64,000 nucleotides of DNA from Symbiodinium natans. Lineage: Eukaryota > Sar > Dinophyceae > Suessiales > Symbiodiniaceae. This document shows positions 41,536 to 51,009 of the stretch, in pieces (the first letter of the stretch is position 1; every line of letters starts with the position of its first letter). A model generated the notes under the pieces. It was not told the origin of the DNA, did not search any database, and saw only the letters and a list, made by a program, of their open reading frames with translations. Position numbers and translations under genes: made by a program. The stretch covers positions 299,978 through 363,977 of the forward strand of contig CAJNDS010001724.1 in assembly GCA_905221605.1 (NCBI GenBank), given 5' to 3'.

Positions 41536-42050
41536 GCCCGGCGGGTGCCCCCACGCCTGTGCCACTCAGTTGTCTTATGTTGCTAGAGGGTGGGTAGCGT
41601 GTAGAAAAAGGGGGTTTATTGAGTAAGCGTCCTTAGGCTAGCCATTGAATAGTTTTTCCTGTGGGAGCTAGCCTGTAAACTCTTCTCCTAAGCTGGCCCA
41701 CTAGTGATGTGATTGCGGAGGTAGGCTTTCAAGCGTTGAGAGTTTTAGAGGTTTAATGGCCGGGGTTGGGGAGGTGAAGCGAGGTAAAACCCCTGCCGAG
41801 CTCTCATTCGCACTATCGGTGGACTTGCTGGGGTTGGTTGTGGCTTGGGGTGTGGGTTCAGACTAGACGGCTGAGAGGGAGGGGCGACGTACAAGGAAAG
41901 AAGTATGTAAGTTTGCCAGATGGTCAGTTCTCTAAGTTATGGTTCCTTTTGGGGTTACTCTTACAAGGCGGCCCCTAACATATTTAGGGCCACCCCAAAA
42001 GAGGGACCGCAATTACGAGAACTCACCACATGTGGCTCCTTTGCCACAAG

Positions 42051-42173
42051 CAGCTGCAAAGGCCCAAGCCGCAAGCTGCGACTGTCCAGCAACTTGCCGG
42101 CTTCTGGAGGTTTCGCCGCATGCTGTTGTGCCAACGAAGCGCGTGCCATGCTTTGAGGGAGGCTGAGTCTGAG
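42051..42173 (+). CDS. Candidate exon ending EAESE
   Basis: 123 nt between TGCCACAAG and GCATAC (GC donor), phase 0 to 0. Begins QLQRPKPQAATVQQLAGFWR and ends REAESE, the usual C-exon terminus. Other frames are also open here, so the frame choice rests on that end. Confidence 0.35.
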
Positions 42174-42293
42174 GCATACCCATGTCAGAGCCGCTGTCTA
42201 CAGAGGGTTCGACCATCTTGGATAGATCATGATTAGCATAAGGTAGCATAGCTGACATATCTCACATGCAGCCTAGCTTGCTTTCATCTACAG

Positions 42294-42752
42294 CTGGAAG
42301 TTGAGCAGCCAAGGCAAGCACAGGCCCCAGCCGGAGGGCAGCCCGGCAAAGAGAGCAGGAAGGGCGCCAGCCACCCCAGCGCCCCCAATGTCAGAGCCCA
42401 AGCCAACCACAAAGACCGAGCCTCGCCTGCCCCCGGGCCGGGCAAAGCCACCCAGGCGCCCGCTCCCAAGCCAAAGGCTTCGAGCGGAGCCCGCAACGGC
42501 AGCCGGGAAAAGGCGACAGCTCCACATTCTGCATCCCCACCCACAGGTTCTGCAGATCCCCCAAGCGCCCCAAGCGCCCGAAGCGCCCCAAGCGCCGATA
42601 TCAAGCCGGCCGAGCCCCAGCAACCGACCCCGAGCTCCAATCTTCCAGCCGAGCCGCAGCAAGAGACCCCGAGCCCCAAGTTGCCGGAGTCTCCGGCGCG
42701 CGTGGGCCTAGGGACCTCGATCCAAAGCTCGAGCCTGGGCTGCACTACTTGA
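42294..42752 (+). CDS. Pro/Ala/Ser-rich terminal exon, 152 codons
   Basis: After CTTTCATCTACAG, open to TGA. LEVEQPRQAQAPAGGQPG at the start; inner repeats PSAPSAPKSAPSAD and QQPTPSSNLPAEPQQETPSP; ends TSIQSSSLGCTT. Low-complexity and probably disordered. I prefer this frame over the other open frames on both strands because it has the acceptor, the internal peptide repeat and a stop just before non-coding GA repeats. Confidence 0.5.
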   Translation: MEVEQPRQAQAPAGGQPGKESRKGASHPSAPNVRAQANHKDRASPAPGPGKATQAPAPKPKASSGARNGSREKATAPHSASPPTGSADPPSAPSARSAPSADIKPAEPQQPTPSSNLPAEPQQETPSPKLPESPARVGLGTSIQSSSLGCTT

Positions 42753-42773
42753 CATTGGGGGCATACGCGGGGG

Positions 42774-42776
<3 letters not shown>

Positions 42777-42826
<50 letters not shown>
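42777..42826. repeat. (GA)n microsatellite
   Basis: About 24 GA repeats just after the terminal exon. Confidence 0.98.
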
Positions 42827-42829
<3 letters not shown>

Positions 42830-42995
42830 GAGAGCGTAAGAGTGGAGAGTGAAAGAGAAAGATGAATAGCCTACACCACTTTTTTACGTGGCAACGCACA
42901 AACGGCGCAAACTTCGTGGGCAAGGCACCGGTAAGGTCCGGTGGGCCTTGCCTACGAATATGTGCACGTTGTGCACCTTGCCCATGAAAGGCCCC

Positions 42996-43207
42996 CCTGG
43001 TTCTTCGTGGGGAATTTTGGGCCCTATATATACCCTTCAAGGGGTTATATAGGGCCCTATATATGCCCTTCAAGGGAATATATAGGGTCTTATATAGACC
43101 CTTCAAGGGATTATATAGGGTCCTATATAGACCCTTCAAGGGATTATATAGGGCCCTATATATACCTTTCAAGGGATTATATAGGCTCATTCCCTACTAA
43201 GAACCAG
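42996..43207. mobile_element. F6 TIR element with fivefold internal repeat
   Basis: CCTGGTTCTTCGTGGGGAAT against TCATTCCCTACTAAGAACCAG. The inside is five copies of a unit of about 33 bp with TATATAGGGCCCTATATA and CCCTTCAAGGGA, each itself palindromic. Open frames through it are fortuitous. Confidence 0.8.
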
Positions 43208-43525
43208 CCAGAAGGACGGGCCTGCCTTGCCTGCGAAAAGCGTGCCTTGCCCACGAAAGTTTATGCCTTACCTGCCAAAGTGTGGGCTGGTTTAGGGTTT
43301 AGGGTTTAGGGTTTAGGGTTTAGGGTTTAGGGTTTAGGGTTTAGGGTTGGTTGGTCATGGCAAAGTACAAACTGTCGCAGGGGCAAGGCGCAAGCTCTCT
43401 TGGGCAAGAGACGACGTGTCGCAGCTTTAGGGTTCGGCATTGGAAACCCTAAATCCTAAACCCTAAACCCTAAACCCTAAACCCTCCTATTGACCCTTGG
43501 GATTTGACAGCTCCCCCGGTGGCAG

Positions 43526-43598
43526 GAATTCAGAAACTGACGATCGGCCTGCGTCGCCTTTTCAGGCAGAGGGGGAGGACCTTACCCAGACTCAGGAG
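43526..43598 (+). CDS. Fused B/C-like exon ending at telomeric donor
   Basis: 73 nt, phase 2 to 0, from GGTGGCAG: NSETDDRPASPFQAEGED then LTQTQE. The donor GAG|GTTTAGGG is the first base pair of the telomeric block. Confidence 0.5.
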
Positions 43599-43739
43599 GT
43601 TTAGGGTTTAGGGTTAGGGTTTAGGGTTTAGGGTTTAGGGTTTAGGGTTTAGGGTTTAGGGTTTAGGGTTTAGGGTTTAGGGTTTAGGGTTTAGGGTTTA
43701 GGGTTTAGGGTTTAGGGTTTAGGGTTTAGGGTTTAGGGT
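43599..43739 (+). repeat. Telomeric (TTTAGGG)n block abutting an exon
   Basis: About 20 almost perfect repeats starting exactly at the predicted donor. Confidence 0.95.
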
Positions 43740-43926
43740 GCGCAAGGCGCAATCTTCCGCCTCTCTTCTGCAATCGGCGAATCCTGTTGAACTGATCACT
43801 GATTTTCGGAGTGCACACTTGGCGGTCTCCTGCGTCCTGTCTCACAGGGTTTAGGGTTTAGGGTTTAGGGCTAGGGTTTAGGGTTTAGGGTTTGCCTCAC
43901 AAAACTTGACGGAGTCCCGTGCGCAG

Positions 43927-44004
43927 GACGAGCTGGAGGCTTCCTACACGCACGAGTTCGAGTTCGACGAGGAGAGATCGCGTTTTTGTGCAAAGAAGGC
44001 TTGA
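43927..44004 (+). CDS. Terminal exon (SYTHEFEFDEE type)
   Basis: After GTGCGCAG, phase 0: DELEASYTHEFEFDEERSRF, then CAKKA and TGA. Tyr/Phe spaced in an acidic run, as at 20637 and 57434, suggests a conserved C-terminal motif. Confidence 0.55.
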   Translation, partial: DELEASYTHEFEFDEERSRFCAKKA

Positions 44005-44551
44005 GCCGAAGACACGCGTGAATCCTAAACCCTAAACCCTAAACCCTAAATCCTAAACCCTAAACCCTAAACCCTAAAGGCCCTAAACCCTCAACCTTAA
44101 GAAGGCGTGAGCGGGGAGGGGGGGGCAGGAAGAGCGAAGCTCTGCGGACGGACCAGACGTGGAGGCGCGGTTGCTTGTCCATTCCGATTCAGCTTCTGTG
44201 TGGTGGGGGGCTTGGGAGCCCTAAACCCTAAACCTCAAACCCTAAATCCTAAACCCTTAACCCTAAACCCCATACCTAGTCCGTTGTCCTCTTTCTTGCG
44301 GCTCAAATGCAGCAGAGTTTTGAGAGGGTGCCAGTTTGGAGATCGCATGCCTGCTGTTTGTAGATGTGAAGTGGCTTCATGTGAAAGTTACTTGGGGACT
44401 GGGTAGGTAACCGAAGCCTACTAACTATACATATATATGTATAAAGTTACATATATATATATACACATAATGTTAACCGTTTTAGGGCTTGGGGTATTCA
44501 GCCCCTAAGGTTAGGAAGCCTCTTGCACATGAAGGCATGCTAAGGTCGGAG

Positions 44552-44627
44552 CCATGGGCCCTTAGTATGGTCCCTGACCCTTGTTTGTAGGGATCCGAAG
44601 TATGGGCCCTTATCATGTATTAGGGTC
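44552..44627. mobile_element. F5 element, right half replaced by telomeric repeat
   Basis: CATGGGCCCTTAGTATGGTC ... GAAGTATGGGCCCTTA, then TTTAGGG repeats (44632-44672) where other copies continue. Confidence 0.55.
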
Positions 44628-44713
44628 TAGGGTTTAGGGTTTAGGGTTTAGGGTTTAGGGTTTAGGGTTTAGGACAAGTGACCCAAGTGGAGGGCCCATG
44701 CCTGGGACCCCAG

Positions 44714-44776
44714 AAGGCAGATGCGGCCAGCGACGTGATGTCCGCCAACCAGGAGGAAAACAGTCCGGACCCCTGA
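44714..44776 (+). CDS. Candidate terminal exon
   Basis: After GACCCCAG, phase 0: KADAASDVMSANQEENSPDP and TGA. Acidic, Ser/Asn-rich. Confidence 0.42.
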   Translation, partial: KADAASDVMSANQEENSPDP

Positions 44777-44954
44777 CACCAGGAACATGAGGGTTTAGGG
44801 TTTAGGGTTTATAGGGTTTAGGGGGACACATTCACACACGAGGTTGTTCTAAATCTGAGCACCGTAGAAGGGAGCTCCCGCAAGAATCGCTGCAGTCTCG
44901 TTGTAGGGCTGTGCCAAGAACGCATGGCTGATCGGTACTTGATAAAGATGACTA

Positions 44955-45059
44955 CTTGGAAGTTCATGAGCATAAGTAGCATTGGAAAGCATGGCAACTA
45001 CACTTATACCCCTATTTAGGGTACTCAGAACCCCGCTGAAAAGTACCCATGAACCAAGT
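44955..45059. mobile_element. F3 TIR element
   Basis: CTTGGAAGTTCATGAGCATA against AAAGTACCCATGAACCAAG. Shares GCATGGCAACTACACTTATA with 33231. Confidence 0.65.
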
Positions 45060-45480
45060 AGAGCAGACTTGCAAGGCTCCTTCCGAAGGCTAGGTTATCT
45101 GTCCCTTGCCTTAACCCTCTAATGCACAAGATGCAGAGTTGAAACGCATGTGACTCTATAGTGGCCTTTTTGTTTTGCATTCCGGGTCCTTCCGTAACAC
45201 CTAAACCCTAATCCCTAAACTCTAAACCCTAAACCCTACACTTGGGTCTTCAGGATTTCGCGAAGCAGCATAAGGTCTCTCTTTCTGATGTAATCGTACA
45301 GTTGGGCTCTGAAGTACATTGTACACAGCATTCCCTCTTCAGTTGCCCCGTGGAGCATGGCTAGACGGGTGGCAAAAAAACCCTAAACCTAATCCGTTAT
45401 CCTCTTTTTTTGCGGCTCGGATGCAGCAAAGGCACAAAAGCGTGCCGATTTGATTCCTTCGGTACTGGGGAACTGCTCAA
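45060..45480. other. Spacer with no supported gene
   Basis: Contains two short CCCTAAA patches (45196-45240, 45380-45395). Nothing else recognised. Confidence 0.6.
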
Positions 45481-45504
45481 CAACGATCCTTTTTATGTTG
45501 CCAG

Positions 45505-45560
45505 GCATAGGCCTGGGCAACTCCACGACTACCCCCGGCGAGCGGCAAGAGGACCTTCAG
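45505..45560 (+). CDS. Diverged C-type exon
   Basis: 56 nt between GTTGCCAG and GCATCG (GC donor), phase 1 to 0: (G)IGLGNSTTTPGERQEDLQ. G-x-G start, Pro at the position of LPD and length as in the 56-nt C form. The next exon (45759) is a clear A. Confidence 0.5.
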
Positions 45561-45758
45561 GCATCGCTTTGATTTGTGGCTGCTGGCTATCGGGGCAAGA
45601 AGCGTGTTGCATTTCGAGTCACGAGTGTTGACCGGTTCGTGGTTAAGAGTTACGAGGGCATAGGCCCAGGGACGGGGTGTGGGTGCCACGATCCCCCACC
45701 ACGTGTTTTGAATCGGAATGCCGCAAACAATCGGGGGAAAGCATCGCCATCGCCACAG

Positions 45759-45800
45759 GCGTCCCAGGACAACGTGACCTTTGAAGCGGTGGCTCAGCTA
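45759..45800 (+). CDS. A-type module exon before F2 element
   Basis: ASQDNVTFEAVAQL after GCCACAG. The F2 left end CCTTGGGGACTG begins at 45802, so the donor lies in or just before it (GG|GACTGA is possible). Confidence 0.6.
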
Positions 45801-45801
45801 T

Positions 45802-45880
45802 CCTTGGGGACTGAATAGGGATGATAGTAGTATAGGGTATATGACCCCAGCTTATGGCACGTTCATTTTGGCCCCCAAAG
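45802..45880. mobile_element. F2 TIR element directly after an A exon
   Basis: CCTTGGGGACTGAATAGGG ... TAGTAGTATAGGGTATATGACC ... GTTCATTTTGGCCCCCAAAG. Confidence 0.7.
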
Positions 45881-45971
45881 AATGTATCATTCTCGTATTA
45901 TCACTGCAGACGCGACAGCTCACCTGCTGTAGGAGTCTTCCGGACCCAAGTACCTTATTCAGATCATGGCA

Positions 45972-46083
45972 AGTGTAATATGGGGGGCCTTAATACTTAG
46001 AGCAGGGTTTGGGGTTATTGTAGAATAATTGCAAAGGGACCATAAGGGAATACTATTGGTATTTATTCCGACCCCGATAGTAT
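45972..46083. mobile_element. F9 dispersed element
   Basis: GTGTAATATGGGGGGCCTTA ... AAGGGACCATAAGGGAATAC ... TTCCGACCCCGATAGTATG. Confidence 0.6.
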
Positions 46084-46235
46084 GCTCTGCCCAACATGGA
46101 GCCGCCCAGTCCTAGTCAGGAACTGGTAGCACCTTCTCGAGATGGAATCTACTATTCTTGAAACTGCAAAATGTGAAAAAAGGAAGTTAGCAAGCGTTCA
46201 AAGCAAGGCCCTGGACATCTTTGAGTGGCTACGCC

Positions 46236-46424
46236 TAAACCCTAAGCCCTAAACCCTAAACCCTAAACCCTAAACCCTAAACCCTAAAACCCTAAAACCC
46301 TAAAACCCTAAAACCCTAAACCCTAAACCCTAAACCCTAAACCCTAAACCCTAAACCCTAAACCCTAAACCCTAAACCCTAAACCCTAAACCCTAAACCC
46401 TAAACCCTAAACCCTAAACCCTAT
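46236..46424 (-). repeat. Telomeric (CCCTAAA)n block
   Basis: About 26 repeats, including four 8-mers CCCTAAAA in a row near 46285-46317. Confidence 0.95.
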
Positions 46425-46451
46425 CCTAGCATAAGCCACTGGGAATCCGAG

Positions 46452-46494
46452 GAGGCGACGATCAAGATGGAGTCCCCCACGGCGACTCCAAACG
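46452..46494 (+). CDS. B-type module exon, diverged
   Basis: 43 nt between GAATCCGAG and GCCTTG (GC donor), phase 0 to 1: EATIKMESPTATPN+G. SPTATP-x-G follows SPSAPRK-G. Order A (45759), B, C (47028) is kept. Confidence 0.6.
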
Positions 46495-46606
46495 GCCTTG
46501 ACCCTACGAGCGATGCCCAAGGTTTATGGTGTAGGGTTTAGGGTTTAGGGTTTAGGGTATAGGGAGGTTAGGGGCAGCAAGTCAAGTGAGAGGTTGCTTC
46601 CGTGTA

Positions 46607-46822
46607 CCTGGGGACCAAAAGAACCCTTGGGGTTTAGGGTTTGGGGTTTGTAGCTCAGGGTTTATGGTTAGGGTTCATGTCCTGTACCCCAAAAATTGGG
46701 ATTTGGGGTTGAGGGTTGAGGGTTTACGCGTTAGGGTTAGGGGTCATATACCGTATACTACTGTAGTTCCTATTCAGGTATATGAATCATAAACCCTTTT
46801 AGGGTTCATTGCGTCCCCAAGG
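46607..46822. mobile_element. F2 TIR element, expanded by telomere-like sequence
   Basis: CCTGGGGACCAAAAGAACCC and GTTCATTGCGTCCCCAAGG enclose about 130 bp of TTTAGGG/TTTGGGG sequence plus the ATATACCGTATACTACTGTAG core. Confidence 0.6.
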
Positions 46823-46946
46823 CATTGATCAGTTGTGACAACATAGGCTCAGGTTTGAAAGTCTGGGGCGTGTATCACATAATAGTCATCTTGTCCGAGA
46901 CAGAAGTCGGCATCAGGGTCAAACTCGTCCTACGCATGAACTGAGT

Positions 46947-46949
<3 letters not shown>

Positions 46950-46989
<40 letters not shown>

Positions 46990-46990
46990 G
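46950..46990. repeat. (TG)n microsatellite
   Basis: About 18 TG repeats, 38 bp before the C exon at 47028. Confidence 0.98.
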
Positions 46991-47027
46991 CGCAGCAGAT
47001 TCCCTCAATCGGCTGCTGCTATCGCAG

Positions 47028-47083
47028 GCCCAGACTCCGGTGCTGCTGCCGATGCACCAGATGTTGAAGACACCCGGTCTGAG
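47028..47083 (+). CDS. C-type exon, Ala-rich variant
   Basis: 56 nt between CTATCGCAG and GCAGGA (GC donor): (G)PDSGAAADAPDVEDTRSE. Acidic Ser-Glu end kept, GTGF start changed. Confidence 0.55.
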
Positions 47084-47137
47084 GCAGGAGCGGTGCGTTG
47101 CTACGAGCTTCGTGCATTAAACCTCTCCTCTTCCGAG

Positions 47138-47182
47138 GCGGCAGGACAGCACAACATGAGTTTCTCACCGGTTGGGGGCTCA
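47138..47182 (+). CDS. A-type exon after a 54-nt intron
   Basis: AAGQHNMSFSPVGGS after TTCCGAG. No G-starting donor follows directly. The intron 47084-47137 (GC...AG) is one of the shortest between modules. Confidence 0.55.
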
Positions 47183-47354
47183 ACGTGCATCGACTCTCGA
47201 GCAAGGCTGCAGGCTACTTGTGCTCGGCTATCCTCACTCGTGCACATGGGTAATTCTGCCACGCTGCCACACCATCATGCTACTGTTTGTATCTTCCTAG
47301 TTTGCCAGCTCTTGGATGTCATTTCATGGGACTACCCATGGGATGCCCAGTCAG

Positions 47355-47397
47355 GACAGACAGAGCGAGACAGAGTCACCTGCTGCTCCACACAAAG
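47355..47397 (+). CDS. B-type exon with GA donor
   Basis: 43 nt between CCAGTCAG and GAGCCC, phase 0 to 1: DRQSETESPAAPHK+G. Confidence 0.7.
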
Positions 47398-47527
47398 GAG
47401 CCCGTCTTTAGGGTTTAGGGATTAGGGGCTAGGGTGTAGGGTTTAGGTTTAGGGTGTAGGGTTCAGGGTTTGGTGTTTAGCTATTGGGTTTGATGACGCG
47501 CGAAAGCATACCCCTAAGCTCTTCTAC

Positions 47528-47624
47528 CATGGGGACCAGATGAACCCCGCTTATACCCTCCTCGAAATTATAGAGTAGCAAAGGGTATATGACCCCAACT
47601 TTAGGACTGAGTTGGTTCCCAAAA
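47528..47624. mobile_element. F2 TIR element
   Basis: CATGGGGACCAGATGAACCC ... TAGAGTAGCAAAGGGTATATGACC ... GTTGGTTCCCAAAA. Confidence 0.55.
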
Positions 47625-47689
47625 TCCGAAACCCTACACCCTAAACCCTAAGTTCTACCCTTAAGTCCAAGCTTTGCGCGCCTTGGCAG

Positions 47690-47733
47690 GAACGGCCTCA
47701 AACTTGCCCGACGACGCAGACAATGAGTCTGAG
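47690..47733 (+). CDS. C-type exon, three codons shorter
   Basis: 44 nt between CCTTGGCAG and GCAGCG: (G)TASNLPDDADNESE, phase 1 to 0. FVR is deleted but LPDD and ESE remain. Confidence 0.7.
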
Positions 47734-48103
47734 GCAGCGGGAAGCCAGTTGAGAGTTCTAGGGTTTAGGGTTAGGGTTGAGGCCTGGTTATTCATGTTGT
47801 GGGGAATGTTTTGGAAAGGTTGATCCGTTCTTTGCAGCTCGGGTTCGGGGAGTGACCGTGCGAACTATGAAGACTGCTTGTCTCTGCATGGCTTTAGAGC
47901 ATACAAGGTGTGTGTGCATTATGTGTATGTAGAATAGACAGAGGTAGAACTCTCGTGGTCCTGGCGGTCGTGCAGTGGTCTGCAGCGCGTGTGCAGGCCG
48001 CCAGCCGCAATGGCCTTACTGCAGTTTGGAGCTCAGCGAAGGGTCCGTGCTGGGTTGGTACCGCTCCCGACAGCCCAACCCCGAACTCTAAACCCCACAA
48101 GTT

Positions 48104-48212
48104 CCTCGGGACCAAAGGAACCCTAGAAGATTTCTGGTCCATATCTCCTAATAGGGATCATAGTAGTAGAAGGAGAGGATCCGAATTTTTAGGCTCCTTT
48201 GGTCCCTTGAGG
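48104..48212. mobile_element. F2 TIR element, GGACCAAAGGAACC subtype
   Basis: CCTCGGGACCAAAGGAACCC against GGCTCCTTTGGTCCCTTGAGG. A perfect local pairing although the sequence departs from other F2 copies, so arms changed together. Confidence 0.65.
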
Positions 48213-48282
48213 ATAATTGGATGTGTCCTGCCCTGGGGGGGCTGCTTCCCTCAACTGTGATCATTGACTATGGTCACCATGT

Positions 48283-48350
48283 AGTGTTTAGGGTTTAGGG
48301 TTTAGGGTTTAGGGTTTAGGGTTTAGGGTTTAGGGTTTAGGGTTTGGGGT
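48283..48350 (+). repeat. Telomeric (TTTAGGG)n block
   Basis: About nine repeats. Followed after about 65 bp by an opposite block (CCCTAAA)n at 48414-48475. Confidence 0.95.
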
Positions 48351-48704
48351 TTCCGGCTGTCTGAAACGTGAACCCTCGGGCCAGTATCTTCGGTCGCGAG
48401 AGAGCACTGGCTCCCTAAACCCTAAACCCTAAACCCTAAACCCTAAACCCTAAACCCTAAACCCTAAACCCTAAACTCGCAGAAAGTTGGACGACGCCAA
48501 TGTGGGTCGGACATGACGCACAGTTGCCTGGAGATGCCATCTGCGGCCTGTTGAGTGCCTTTCGGGTCTTGCTGGTTTTTACAGCGAAGGAACCCGTCAG
48601 ACTCGAAATCGCCCTGCGATGCGGATTCGCCCCAGCTGTGCAGGAGGGAAAAAAACCCAAAAACCCTAAGCCCTAAACCCTAAACCCTAAACCCTAAACC
48701 CTAG

Positions 48705-48753
48705 GACGTGGACTCCTTGGCCGAGACGACGCTGCCCTCCGCATCTCGGAAAG
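48705..48753 (+). CDS. B-type exon with acceptor in telomeric repeat
   Basis: 49 nt: DVDSLAETTLPSASRK+G. The acceptor is the last unit of a CCCTAAA block (CCCTAG|GACG) and the donor is GCCAGG. Confidence 0.82.
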
Positions 48754-48794
48754 GCCAGGCGGGTGGTTGTGGGGGGCTGCTCGGGTTTAGGGTT

Positions 48795-48909
48795 GGAATG
48801 TTCCCCCTTCTACTAACCCCTAAGCCCTAAATCCTGAACCCTTTATGGGGAGTATAGTAGGGAGCACTATAAACCCCATTCAGGACTGTTAGTATATGGG
48901 GAACATCCC
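48795..48909. mobile_element. F1 TIR element with telomere-like insert
   Basis: GGAATGTTCCCCCTTCTACT against CAGGACTGTTAGTATATGGGGAACATCC. CCCTAAGCCCTAAATCCTGAACCC sits where other copies have AACAGTCCTT. Confidence 0.68.
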
Positions 48910-49514
48910 GAGTTGAGGGCTTTGAGGGTTTTTTTTAAAGGACCCAGCGCTTTGAGCGTGAAGTTTCAAGAGGCCTTTTGGGGAACACGGTGTCTCTGGA
49001 CTGTTTAGGGTTTAGGGGTTTAGGGTTTAGGGTTGAGGGTTTAGGGGTGTCACCGATTTCTTGGGCAATCCAGGAAGCGCTGAAGGAGGCGAGTTTCGAA
49101 AGGTGTGACTTGGCTTTCCAGGGTTTTTTGATCCGGTCTGTCCAGGTCCATATATGGCCCGTTCTCTACTAAATCAGTGTTAGGGATCTTTTTTACTTTT
49201 CGGGTTATGGGCTTTCTTATATATAAACAAAAAGGATCCTTTTTTCTTCCTAGGGGAACAGGGGTTAAGTCTAAATCATGAGCCTCCACCCAAGGAACCG
49301 CATTATGATAGGTCCCTTCCGCCAGCATGCTGGATTGTGGGTTTGCTACAAGCTCTTCGTTGGTACGATTTTCAGTGCATGCCATATTCCGTCGCTGTGG
49401 CTTGCCCGGGTGGTCAGGATGCATTGCATCTGCGGTGTGGCAAATTGTACGTTGGGTCCTGGCCCTTCGGGTTCAGGGTGGCAGTGTTCAGGCACCATGC
49501 CCTTCGACTTACTT

Positions 49515-49615
49515 CTGGCTAGTAGGATAAGGTACCATATATATATATATACCCCTACAGATGCCCTTAAAGGGATTCTATAGGGTACCTTATTCCCCGA
49601 TTCCCTACTAACCAG
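49515..49615. mobile_element. F6 TIR element ending at an acceptor
   Basis: CTGGCTAGTAGGATAAGGTACC against GGTACCTTATTCCCCGATTCCCTACTAACCAG. Its final CCAG is the acceptor used by the next exon. Confidence 0.7.
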
Positions 49616-49703
49616 CAGTGAGTCTAAGAATGAGGCCAAGATGGGCACCTCACACACAAGCCTGGCAGGCAATCTGCCGGCAGATGGCGACAGTGAGTCC
49701 GAG
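49616..49703 (+). CDS. Fused B-C exon without the B-C intron
   Basis: 88 nt, phase 2 to 0: SESKNEAKMGTSHTSLAG then NLPADGDSESE, ending at a GA donor (GAGCTT). AKMGT sits where RK-G|GT would be split, so a B exon and a C exon are continuous here. Confidence 0.6.
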
Positions 49704-50140
49704 GAGCTTCATTAAGGGGTTTAGGGTTTAGGGTTTAGGGTTTAGGGTTTAGGGTTTAGGGTTTAGGGTTTGAGGGGTCATGGGAGGAGTCATCGGTGCC
49801 CCTGGGGATGGAAGGATTGGATATACGGTAGTTTCCTAGGTAGGATAAGGGGGGCCCCTGTTTAGGGTTTAGGGTTTAGGGTTTAGGGTTTAGGAGGTTT
49901 GGGGTTTAGGGTTTAGGGAACCATTCTTAACCCTCTTCTGGCTCTCTTAAACAGAGACCTTATTCAGAGGGTCTAAATCCCCAAGAAAACCCCCCTAATC
50001 CTATCCCCTAGCCGCTCGAGGTTGTCATCGTTGACGAAAGCCCTAAATCCGTGCTGCTCTGATTCTGCCCTGATGCAAAGCCATGTGGCAGGGCTTCGAC
50101 AACGTCTAAGGCTTGAAAGGGCTGAAAGGGCTTACATGGG

Positions 50141-50195
50141 GGTTTACGAATACCCAAATAGTCGGATTCCCTTACAATAAGGACCAAGGTACCCC
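50141..50195. mobile_element. F7 dispersed element
   Basis: CATGGGGGTTTACGAATACC ... ATTCCCTTACAATAAGGACC ... AAGGTACCCCTAAA. Confidence 0.45.
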
Positions 50196-50559
50196 TAAAC
50201 CCTAAACCCTAAACCCTAAACCCTAAACCCTAAACCCTAGATTAGGAAACCCTCACACGGGTTTAGGGTTTACAGGTTCAAGATCGAGAAGAGGCGACAC
50301 AGGCCTTCCACACAAGAGCTCCAACCATAAGACTCGGCCATGATCTCCGCTAAACGCGTAAGCCTGATACGGTGCACATCTCTAAATCCCAAACCCTAAA
50401 CCCTAGACCCTAGACCCTAGACCCTAGACCCTAGACCCTAACCCGATAACTCTAAACCCTAAACCCGAAGTTAAGATTCTTTCTGGTCCATGTTAGCCTG
50501 GCAGACCAATGAAGGGACCATATAACTTCCTCAAGATTGTGCGCCGATTCTGTGGCCAG

Positions 50560-50596
50560 GCAGAGCGCCCACACTCCTCGCCAGTCACGGGACTCA
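50560..50596 (+). CDS. Candidate B-like exon (AERPHSSPVTGL)
   Basis: 37 nt between GTGGCCAG and GCCCGG (GC donor), phase 0 to 1. SSP matches the B core; RKG is missing. Confidence 0.4.
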
Positions 50597-50947
50597 GCCC
50601 GGGGCAGCAGTGCCCCTAAACCCTAAACCCTCTGATCTAAAAAACCCAATTGAATGTAGTCCTGCCTGGGCTCAAGCAAGACTTGGGAGCTTTTGGGGTG
50701 TTTTTGGGTCCGACCCATGCTATCTACAAGAGTCGAGGAAACACCCCGAAGAACCCTTTCGGCCACAGTCCGCCCGAAACGAACTGCACCTCGATGAGAG
50801 ACCCTAAACCCCCTAAACCCCTTCTCTAATTAAACCTTGAACCCTATGCCTATACCCAAGGGGTTCATGAACCCTAAACTAAACCCTCAAACCCAGAAAC
50901 CCCCAAAGCCTGAAACCTCAACTCTCCCCCTTCTGCCTGATGCCAAG

Positions 50948-51002
50948 GAGCCCGGAACCGACGACAGCAGCGAGGAAGCCTCACCCGGTCCTCCACGCAA
51001 AG
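50948..51002 (+). CDS. B-type module exon
   Basis: 55 nt between GATGCCAAG and GCTGGG: EPGTDDSSEEASPGPPRK+G. Confidence 0.82.
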
Positions 51003-51009
51003 GCTGGGT

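Noticed and set aside
42284..42745. Long - strand open frames (Gly/Ala/Leu-rich) opposite the Pro-rich exon
   Set aside because: High G+C keeps both strands open. The + frame has an acceptor, internal peptide repeats and a sensible stop; the - strand has none.
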